This document shows positions 6,783 to 13,169 of a DNA stretch of 13,169 nt, in pieces; the stretch's first letter is position 1; each line of letters begins with the position of its first letter. The translations under genes and the position numbers were made by a program. The notes beneath the pieces are model-generated. The model saw only the letters and a list, made by a program, of their open reading frames with translations, had not been told where the DNA came from and did not search any database. Source of the DNA: Tectiglobus sp039183375 (lineage in GTDB: Bacteria; Pseudomonadota; Alphaproteobacteria; Rhizobiales; Hyphomicrobiaceae); the NCBI GenBank assembly GCA_039183375.1, contig JBCDBQ010000148.1:1-13169 (forward strand), given 5' to 3'.

Positions 6783-8480
6783 TCAGGTTCTCGTCGGTAC
6801 AACGTTGATCAGCACCTTGACAATGGGCCTCTTGCCCCAGGCACGGTCAACCGCTGAGCGAACGGAACGGCGTACCGCCTCTCGAACCATCTCGATGTCC
6901 TTGCGTCGCTTTGGCGGAATACTATCAATTGTGCCGTCAACCGCGTCGAGGACCAGATCCTCGATCAACTCACCTTCAGCGTCTTCCTCCGGTACGCCGT
7001 CAAGCGCGAGATCGACATCACCCAAAACTTCACCCCGCGGGGTCATGGCGAGAGCAACAGCGACAAGACCAACGAATGAGAGCTTACGGCGTTCGCGGAC
7101 CGGGCCATCTCCTTCCGAGATGATCAACTTGCCGTCACGAAAATAACGTCCGACCGGTACGTCATCGACAATCTTTGGTTTTCCAGGCAGCAGGCGTAGC
7201 ATTTGCCCGTCGCTCACCGGCGCCACGCTCGGGATTGCTGCCTGCCGAGCAAGACGCGCATTTTCCTTGAGGTGGCGCATCTCTCCGTGCATTGGCACCA
7301 TGGTGCTCGGCTTGATCCAGTCAAACATCTTGCGCAGCTCGTCACGCCGGGGATGGCCGGTAACATGCACAAGACCCTCATTGTCGGTAATGATCTTGCA
7401 GCCGGCAGCGGCGAGTTTGTTTTGGATTTCGAGTATACCCTTCTCGTTTCCAGGAATGATCCGTGATGAATAGATGACCGCATCACCATTGCCGAGTTTG
7501 ATATCTCGATGGGCGCCATCTGCGATCCTGGACAAGGCGGCACGCGGTTCGCCCTGACTTCCTGTGACGAGTGCAAGAGCTTCATTGGGTGCGAGATAAC
7601 TGAAGTGCTCTTGATCCACGTAGCTGAAGTTGGTCGGAAGATAACCAGTGTCGATGGCAACGCGGATCACTCTATGGAGGGCGCGACCTGCCACAACAAG
7701 TTGGCGCCCGGTTGCGCGCGCGGCATCGCCAACGGCTTTAATACGGGCGACGTTCGATGAGAACGTTGTCAGAATGACCCGTCCGGACTCCTGCTCAATT
7801 ATCTTCGCAAGCGAGTCGGCAACTTCGGTTTCAGACGGTGATGTGCCATCACGAAATGCGTTGGTTGAGTCGCATACTAGGACGTCGACACCTTCCTGAC
7901 CTATTTCTTCGATGCGCTTCTCGTTGGTGGGTTTCCCAACCAATGGCGCCTGATCGAGCTTCCAATCGGCGGTGTGAAACACAGTCCCCTTGTCCGTTCG
8001 GATCACCAAACCGGATGTCTCAGGGATCGAGTGAGACATCGAGATGTATTCAAGATCGAAACTACCAACCTGAAAGCGGCTCTCCGGATTGATCTCCTTG
8101 ATATCGGGCGCCTTGGCAGCTCCGAATTCGGCCAATTTGGCTTTGAGCATCCCTGCAGCAAACGGCGTGGTGTAGACCGGCGCGCGCAGGCGCGGCCACA
8201 TCTCAATCACAGCTCCGATATGGTCTTCGTGAGCGTGCGTAATGACAATCCCTGACAGGGCCTGAGCCTCAGCTTCGATGAAGCGGAGATCAGGCAGGAC
8301 AATGTCAACGCCAGGTTCGTGTTCGCCCGGGAATGTGATCCCGAGATCGACCATCAGCCATTCACGATCGTCCGGCGGCCCAATGCCATAAAGATAGACA
8401 TTCATGCCTATCTCTCCGAGACCGCCGAGGGCGACAAACACCAGCTCGCTGCGATCGTTTTGTGGATTGCTCTTGTTCAA
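6783..8480 (-). CDS. rnj: Ribonuclease J (metallo-beta-lactamase/beta-CASP RNase)
   Basis: Zinc-dependent 5'-3' exoribonuclease, also with endonuclease activity, active in rRNA maturation and mRNA turnover. The 565 residues show the full set: LVFVALGGLGEIGMN near the N-terminus, the metal site HAHEDH at 82-87, H150 in MSHSIPETSG, D172 in FHTADWKLD, beta-CASP segments (VLVCDSTNA, TTFSSNVARI, LVTGSQGEPRAAL), VHVTGHPRRDEL at 371-382, PMHGEMRHL at 397-405, and a C-terminal domain ending KVLINVVPTRT. No ATG occurs before M26, which lies inside the conserved first strand, so translation most likely begins at the TTG at 8480. That TTG overlaps the birA TGA as TTGA, suggesting translational coupling. 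GGGGA lies about 12 bases upstream. A GTG (V14) is the alternative. Confidence 0.94.
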   Translation of the reverse strand: MNKSNPQNDRSELVFVALGGLGEIGMNVYLYGIGPPDDREWLMVDLGITFPGEHEPGVDIVLPDLRFIEAEAQALSGIVITHAHEDHIGAVIEMWPRLRAPVYTTPFAAGMLKAKLAEFGAAKAPDIKEINPESRFQVGSFDLEYISMSHSIPETSGLVIRTDKGTVFHTADWKLDQAPLVGKPTNEKRIEEIGQEGVDVLVCDSTNAFRDGTSPSETEVADSLAKIIEQESGRVILTTFSSNVARIKAVGDAARATGRQLVVAGRALHRVIRVAIDTGYLPTNFSYVDQEHFSYLAPNEALALVTGSQGEPRAALSRIADGAHRDIKLGNGDAVIYSSRIIPGNEKGILEIQNKLAAAGCKIITDNEGLVHVTGHPRRDELRKMFDWIKPSTMVPMHGEMRHLKENARLARQAAIPSVAPVSDGQMLRLLPGKPKIVDDVPVGRYFRDGKLIISEGDGPVRERRKLSFVGLVAVALAMTPRGEVLGDVDLALDGVPEEDAEGELIEDLVLDAVDGTIDSIPPKRRKDIEMVREAVRRSVRSAVDRAWGKRPIVKVLINVVPTRT

Positions 8481-9253
8481 GTGGTTCTGGTTTCCCCGTT
8501 TGCGCTGGTTGCTGCTTCGCCCCCTACAGCAACATCACCGAAGTGAAAGAGTTCAATTTTACCGTTAGATGTGCGGATGAGCAACGCGCCATCCTCATCG
8601 AGACCGGCGAAAGTCCCTTGTACGCGTCCCTGTGTTGTATTGATCGCTATGGGATGGTCCAAGGGAAACGAATTGTTGAGCCATGATTGTCTGATGCGGG
8701 GAAAGTCGCGCCCGTCGTCCCAAGCACTGATAGTCTTTGCGAGGTGGGCATCGAGGTACGTTAGAAAGTCTTCAGGTCTCAGCGTTAAGCCATGTGCTGC
8801 AAGACTCGTTGTGTTTCTATCCGCAAGTTGTGGAGCTGCCTGGAGGTTCACGCCAAAACCGATGATCGCGATTGCGCGGTTACCAACGATTGAACTTTCA
8901 ACGAGAATTCCTGCGACCTTAGCCTCGTCGATCAGGACATCATTGGGCCACTTCAAGCGCGGGCTTAGGCTCATACGCTTATCCGCGCTGCAAGCGGCGA
9001 TTGCGTTGTTGAGCGCCAGACCACTGATCAGCGAGAGATGATGCAAGACGCTTGGTGGACAATCGAGAGGCAAGAGCAGGCTAATCAGAAGGTTGCCATC
9101 CAATGATTGCCAGCTGCGCCCGGAACGACCGCGCCCGGTTGTTTGTCGCTCGGCTCTGATCCATGTTGCCTCCAGCTGGCCGTTTGCAATACGACGCTGG
9201 GCTTCCATGTTGGTCGAGTCGAGTTCACCATAAGCGACAACTGGCCAATGCAT
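8477..9253 (-). CDS. birA: Biotin-[acetyl-CoA-carboxylase] ligase, group I (no DNA-binding domain)
   Basis: Activates biotin with ATP to biotinyl-AMP and transfers it to the lysine of carboxyl carrier domains (acetyl-CoA, propionyl-CoA and pyruvate carboxylases). From the ATG at 9253 the protein is 258 residues. It has ELDSTNMEAQR, the adenylate-binding loop GRGRSGRSW near residues 40-48, the LKWPNDVLIDEAKVAGILVE core, the IGFGVNL strand, and a C-terminal beta barrel ending near FHFGDVAVG. The N-terminal helix-turn-helix of E. coli BirA is absent, so it should be an enzyme and not a repressor. A TTG at 9262 would add three residues; I prefer the ATG because it has better spacing from a GGA and starts closer to the conserved region. 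It follows nuoN by about 30 nt and overlaps rnj by 4 nt. Confidence 0.92.
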   Translation of the reverse strand: MHWPVVAYGELDSTNMEAQRRIANGQLEATWIRAERQTTGRGRSGRSWQSLDGNLLISLLLPLDCPPSVLHHLSLISGLALNNAIAACSADKRMSLSPRLKWPNDVLIDEAKVAGILVESSIVGNRAIAIIGFGVNLQAAPQLADRNTTSLAAHGLTLRPEDFLTYLDAHLAKTISAWDDGRDFPRIRQSWLNNSFPLDHPIAINTTQGRVQGTFAGLDEDGALLIRTSNGKIELFHFGDVAVGGEAATSANGETRTT

Positions 9254-9285
9254 GGCGGTCAATCCAGTCGAACTAGTCGGCGATC

Positions 9286-10737
9286 TCAGAACCGAAATGT
9301 CTGCGCAGCCGCCATCGCGGCATCGACGAAGGGACCGAGAGCAACAACGCCCACGACCATCAGCAACGCAGCCAGACCCATCACGACACCAGGCGCGAAG
9401 CGGACCGGCTGGAACGCATCACGCGCATCATCGAAGAACATCACTTTGATGACGCGGAGGTAATAATAGGCACCCACGACACTTGCGAGCACACCGACAA
9501 TCGCCAGTGGATAGAGACCCGCGTTAATGGCGGCGAGGAAGACATAGTATTTGGCGAAGAAGCCGACCAATGGCGGAATGCCGGCCAATGAGAACATCAA
9601 GATCATTAGTGCGAACGCCATTGGCAGATTGGTGCGCGCCAAACCGGACAATTCGTTGATCTCTTCCACTGCAACATCATTGCGCCGCATCGACAAAATG
9701 CAGGCGAACGTCCCGAGCGTCATAACCACATAGATGGCCATGTAGATGATCACACCCTGAGTACCTTCGACAGAATTTGCAGCCAAGCCAACTAAAGCGA
9801 AGCCAATATTGGCAATGGATGAGTACGCCATCAGGCGCTTGATGTTGTTTTGGCCGATAGCTGCGAATGCACCCAGCAACATTGAAGCAATAGCGATAAA
9901 TGTAATGATCTGCTGCCATTGCGCTGCAATCCCCGGAAACGCATCCAGCGTAACACGGACTAACAACGCCATTGCAGCAACCTTAGGCGCCGTTGCAAAG
10001 AAGGCGGTGACTGGCGTCGCAGAACCTTCGTAGACATCCGGCGTCCACATATGGAAGGGGACGGCCGATACTTTGAACGCCAGCCCGACCATCAGGAAGA
10101 CGAGGCCGAAGATCAGCCAGAGATTTGTTGCAACCTCGGCACCCTTGGCTGCGTTGGCGATGACCTGGAAATCAGTCGAGCCGGAGAAGCCGTAGAGCAG
10201 CGAAGCGCCGTACAGCAGCATGCCCGACGAGAGCGCACCCAGGACGAAATACTTGAGGCCGGCTTCACTGGCGCGCACGGAGTCCCGTCGATAGGCGGCC
10301 ACGACATAGAGCGCCAAACTCTGCAGCTCCAGTCCGATGTAAAGCGCGATGAGATCGCGAGCCGAAATCATAACCAACATGCCGGTGGTAGCGAGCAGCA
10401 CAAGCACTGGGTACTCAAACTTCATAATCTTGAGATCGCGAAAATCATCGAAGGCGAGCATCAAAGCAAACGCTGACCCACCAAGCGCTAGGACTTTCAT
10501 GAAGCGAGCGAAATCGTCACTGACGAAGGCACCGTCGAACAGTGACTGACTGCCCTCGCCGTAGTAGAGCATCACCCCGCCGGCCACGATCAATAGCAGT
10601 ATCGCGAGCCAACCGACAGTAACGGCTTCATCCTGTGTTTCCGGGCGAAACACGCCGTACATCAGCAAAGCCATCGCACCGATCGCGAGGATTAATTCGG
10701 GCAGTAGCGGCGCATAAATAGCAAGGCTCTCAGGCAT
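9286..10737 (-). CDS. nuoN: NADH-quinone oxidoreductase subunit N
   Basis: Inner-membrane antiporter-like subunit of respiratory complex I, one of the proton channels driven by NADH oxidation and quinone reduction. The 483-residue polytopic protein matches family length (E. coli 485) and is hydrophobic throughout, with about 14 helices expected. Channel residues are visible: E137 in ALYIGLELQSLALYV, K222 in FKVSAVPFHMWTPDVYEGSATPV, and K252 in TAPKVAAMALLVR. Other family segments are NIKRLMAYSSIANIGFALVG and GIPPLVGFFAKYYVF. The ATG at 10737 is preceded by AAGGA (10750-10746) with 8 bases between. It begins 14 nt after the nuoM stop. The frame is intact. Confidence 0.97.
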   Translation of the reverse strand: MPESLAIYAPLLPELILAIGAMALLMYGVFRPETQDEAVTVGWLAILLLIVAGGVMLYYGEGSQSLFDGAFVSDDFARFMKVLALGGSAFALMLAFDDFRDLKIMKFEYPVLVLLATTGMLVMISARDLIALYIGLELQSLALYVVAAYRRDSVRASEAGLKYFVLGALSSGMLLYGASLLYGFSGSTDFQVIANAAKGAEVATNLWLIFGLVFLMVGLAFKVSAVPFHMWTPDVYEGSATPVTAFFATAPKVAAMALLVRVTLDAFPGIAAQWQQIITFIAIASMLLGAFAAIGQNNIKRLMAYSSIANIGFALVGLAANSVEGTQGVIIYMAIYVVMTLGTFACILSMRRNDVAVEEINELSGLARTNLPMAFALMILMFSLAGIPPLVGFFAKYYVFLAAINAGLYPLAIVGVLASVVGAYYYLRVIKVMFFDDARDAFQPVRFAPGVVMGLAALLMVVGVVALGPFVDAAMAAAQTFRF

Positions 10738-10751
10738 TGGCAGTGTCCTTG

Positions 10752-12278
10752 TTACTGTGCGACCAAAGCCGTCGTTGTTCGGATTGCGGCTTCATAATTG
10801 GCGACCAGATTCTTCACAGATACAGCAGTGACGTCGAGAATGGGCGCGGGGTAGAAGCCAAAGAGGATGGTGAGAATGACCAGCGGCGCGATCACCGCAA
10901 TCTCACGCATGTTCATGTCCTGGATTGCCATCAGCTTGGGCTTGTCCAGCTCACCGAATACGACACGGCGATAGAGGTAGAGCGCGTAACCGGCTGACAA
11001 GATGACGCCCGTCGTTGCCAGGAACGCCACCCAAGTGTTGGCTTTGAATGCGCCCAGAAGCGTCAGAAATTCCCCGACAAAACCGGACGTGCCCGGCAGA
11101 CCGACGTTGGCCATGGTGAAAACCATGAAGCAGAACGCGTAGATCGGCATGCGATTGGCGAGGCCACCGTAAGCTGCGATTTCCCGTGTGTGCATGCGGT
11201 CGTAGACAATGCCGACGCACAGGAAGAGGGCCGCGGAGACGAGACCATGGCTCAGCATCTGGAAGATGGCGCCATCGATCCCTTGGGTGTTGCCAGCAAA
11301 TATTCCCATCGTCACGAAGCCCATATGGGCCACGGATGAATAGGCAATCAGCTTCTTCACATCTTCCTGGGCAAGGGCGACCAGTGAGGTGTAGATGATC
11401 GCGATGACGGAGAGTGTGAATACGAGCGGCGCCAGCTCTATCGATGCCAGTGGGAACATCGGAATCGAGAAACGCAGGAAGCCATAGCCACCCATCTTCA
11501 AAAGGATGCCGGCCAGGATGACCGAGCCTGCCGTCGGCGCCTCAACGTGGGCATCTGGCAGCCAGGTATGCACCGGCCACATGGGCATCTTCACCGCGAA
11601 CGATGCAAAGAACGCCAGCCACAACCACCATTGGGCCTCGGCGGTGAATAGCGTTGGGTTTGCCGAAACCTTCTCGATGAGCTCTGGAATATCTGTCGTG
11701 CCGGCAGTCCAGTACATGTACATCATGGCCAGCAGCATCAGCACCGAGCCAAGCAGCGTGTAGAGGAAAAACTTGTAACTGGCGTAAACTCTACGTGCGC
11801 CGCCCCAGACACCGATGATCAGGAACATCGGGATTAGTCCGGCCTCGAAGAACAAGTAGAAAAGCACCAGATCCAGCGCGCAGAAGACGCCGATCATCAA
11901 CGTCTCGAGCACCAGAAACGCGATCATGTACTCGGTGACGCGTTCTTTCACCGACTCCCAGCTGGCCAGGATGCAAAGCGGCATCAGGAACGTTGTCAGG
12001 ATGACAAACAGCATCGAGATGCCGTCGACCCCCATCTTGTACTTGAAGGCTCCAAACCAGGCTCGTTCTTCAACAAACTGGTACGCGGCCGTGGAGGTGT
12101 CGAAGTTGATCCAGATCAGCAGGGAGAGCAGGAACACGAACGTCGTGACGAACAACGCAATGCGGCGGGCATTGCGCCTGCCGCTAAAATCGTCCGGCAA
12201 TGACATAATGAAGATCACGCCGACCAGAGGCAGGAACGTGACGAGAGATAGGATCGGAACGGTTTCGATGCTGATCAT
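10752..12278 (-). CDS. nuoM: NADH-quinone oxidoreductase subunit M
   Basis: Second antiporter-like proton-pumping subunit of complex I, homologous to Mrp antiporter subunits. Its 508 residues are almost entirely membrane-embedded. Key channel residues are in place: E145 in YLFFEAGLIPMFLIIGVWGG, K230 in FAVKMPMWPVHTWLPDAHVEAPT, and K261 in ILLKMGGYGFLRF. The segment DVKKLIAYSSVAHMGFVTMG is the usual signature around TM10. The start ATG at 12278 overlaps the nuoL stop as ATGA, and a strong GGAGG (12292-12288) lies nine bases upstream within nuoL, so translation is coupled to nuoL. The frame is complete with no missing key residue. Confidence 0.97.
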   Translation of the reverse strand: MISIETVPILSLVTFLPLVGVIFIMSLPDDFSGRRNARRIALFVTTFVFLLSLLIWINFDTSTAAYQFVEERAWFGAFKYKMGVDGISMLFVILTTFLMPLCILASWESVKERVTEYMIAFLVLETLMIGVFCALDLVLFYLFFEAGLIPMFLIIGVWGGARRVYASYKFFLYTLLGSVLMLLAMMYMYWTAGTTDIPELIEKVSANPTLFTAEAQWWLWLAFFASFAVKMPMWPVHTWLPDAHVEAPTAGSVILAGILLKMGGYGFLRFSIPMFPLASIELAPLVFTLSVIAIIYTSLVALAQEDVKKLIAYSSVAHMGFVTMGIFAGNTQGIDGAIFQMLSHGLVSAALFLCVGIVYDRMHTREIAAYGGLANRMPIYAFCFMVFTMANVGLPGTSGFVGEFLTLLGAFKANTWVAFLATTGVILSAGYALYLYRRVVFGELDKPKLMAIQDMNMREIAVIAPLVILTILFGFYPAPILDVTAVSVKNLVANYEAAIRTTTALVAQ

Positions 12279-13169
12279 TGCCCGAAACCTCCGCTGGTGT
12301 ACATGAAGTAGGTGATGATAATGGCGACGCCGATCATCATGACAAAGGCGTAGTGATAGACAAAGCCCGTCTGCATTTTCACGACACGCCCCGTAACATC
12401 CATGACGCGCGCCGCGATGCCGTTAGGTCCGATACCATCGATAATGGCACCGTCGCCACCCTTCCAGAGCACGCGGCCTAGCCACTTGCATGGATTGACG
12501 AAGATGAACTGATAGAGTTCGTCGAAGTACCACTTGTTCAAGAAGAAGAGGTAGATCGGCTTGAAGGTCGTGGCCGTGGCAGCAGGCAACCAAGGCATCT
12601 GGATGTAATAGAGCCACGCCAGCGCGAAGCCGGCTGCCATTGCGCCAAACGGTGCCCAACTGACCCAGGCAATGTTCTTTGCCACTTCATGCATTTCGTG
12701 CAGGATGTGATTGTTCGGGCCCTCATAAATCGACTTGTTCCAGAACTGTTTGTAGAAGTCGCCGATGAAGTAGTCTTTGAACACGTAGCCGGCAGCGACG
12801 GCGCCGAGGGCAAGCACGAACAGCGGCACCAGCATAACGTACGGGCTCTCGTGTGCGTGCTTGAATGTTTCCGGTTCTGCGCGCGTTTTGCCGTGGAACG
12901 TCATGAACATCAGACGCCAGGAATAGAACGACGTCATGAAGGCTGCGAGCACCAAGGTCCAGAAGACGTAGTTGTAAGGTGTGTGTGCCGCATACGCAGC
13001 CTCGATAATCGCGTCCTTGGAATGGAAGCCTGCAAAGCCAATCACGTGCGGGAAGCCGACACCCGTCAACGCCAGCGTTCCGATCAGCATCATGGCCCAG
13101 GTAATGCGGATTTTGGGTGCGAGACCACCCATATTGCGCATGTCTTGCTCATGATGCATGGCGTGGATA
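12275..13169 (-). CDS. nuoL: NADH-quinone oxidoreductase subunit L, C-terminal part (cut by window edge)
   Basis: Distal proton-pumping subunit of complex I. The frame is open across the right edge, so its true start is outside; about 297 C-terminal residues are visible of the 600-700 typical for the family. The visible part begins IHAMHHEQDMRNMGGLAPKI, a hallmark NuoL stretch, followed by GFAGFHSKDAIIEAAY, whose Lys-Asp corresponds by motif to the functional K399/D400 pair of E. coli NuoL. Further on are SWRLMFMTFHGKTRAEPE, LNKWYFDELYQFIFV, and the final amphipathic helix and TM region ending near YTSGGFGQ; this C-terminal extension runs laterally along NuoM and NuoN in solved complexes. The ATG at 13159 is internal (M4 of what is seen), not a start. 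Confidence 0.96.
   Translation of the reverse strand, partial: IHAMHHEQDMRNMGGLAPKIRITWAMMLIGTLALTGVGFPHVIGFAGFHSKDAIIEAAYAAHTPYNYVFWTLVLAAFMTSFYSWRLMFMTFHGKTRAEPETFKHAHESPYVMLVPLFVLALGAVAAGYVFKDYFIGDFYKQFWNKSIYEGPNNHILHEMHEVAKNIAWVSWAPFGAMAAGFALAWLYYIQMPWLPAATATTFKPIYLFFLNKWYFDELYQFIFVNPCKWLGRVLWKGGDGAIIDGIGPNGIAARVMDVTGRVVKMQTGFVYHYAFVMMIGVAIIITYFMYTSGGFGQ

Noticed and set aside
6737..6802. N-terminal extension of mce to an upstream start at 6802
   Set aside because: The added 22 residues overlap rnj and are unlike the family; the conserved MIGRLNHVAIAV start at 6736 gives the standard length.
13157..13159. ATG at 13159 as a start of a short membrane protein
   Set aside because: The frame continues to the window edge with residues matching the NuoL segment before HHEQDM, so this Met is internal to nuoL.

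Overview
This window is a core housekeeping block from an alphaproteobacterium. The best support is gene order together with family-level sequence features: nuoL-nuoM-nuoN-birA-rnj-mce-(DUF1467)-proS-lolC-lolD and then dnaE all lie on the minus strand, an arrangement I know from Hyphomicrobiales (Rhizobiales) and related alphaproteobacteria. Composition looks moderately GC-rich (mid-50s percent by eye). The prolyl-tRNA synthetase is the short alphaproteobacterial form, and a single LolC/E-type permease replaces the LolC plus LolE pair of enterics. I cannot assign a genus.

Layout from right to left, the direction of transcription. At 13169-12275 is the C-terminal part of nuoL, cut by the window edge. 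It is followed by nuoM (4-nt overlap) and nuoN (14-nt gap), the three antiporter-like proton-pumping subunits of respiratory complex I. Next come birA (biotin-protein ligase without the DNA-binding domain), rnj (ribonuclease J, apparently starting at a TTG that overlaps the birA stop), mce (methylmalonyl-CoA epimerase) and a small two-helix membrane protein of the DUF1467 type. A 176-bp gap holds a candidate promoter and two potential hairpins ahead of proS. Then follow proS, lolC and lolD, with 18-nt gaps and clear Shine-Dalgarno sequences.

Between lolD and dnaE sits the only plus-strand gene, an apparently membrane-anchored beta-lactamase-fold serine hydrolase (1330-2496). It converges on lolD so tightly that the two reading frames overlap by 7 bp inside a perfect 11-bp inverted repeat. 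It diverges from dnaE across a 266-bp intergenic region. dnaE (DNA polymerase III alpha) is present as its first 354 codons and runs off the left edge.

Functionally the window covers respiratory proton pumping, biotin transfer and propionyl-CoA metabolism, RNA processing, proline charging, lipoprotein export to the outer membrane, and DNA replication. I found no tRNA or rRNA genes, CRISPR arrays, insertion sequences, phage genes or defence islands. I do not see a previously undescribed system. The most noteworthy items are the inserted serine hydrolase with its shared convergent hairpin, and the leader of proS.
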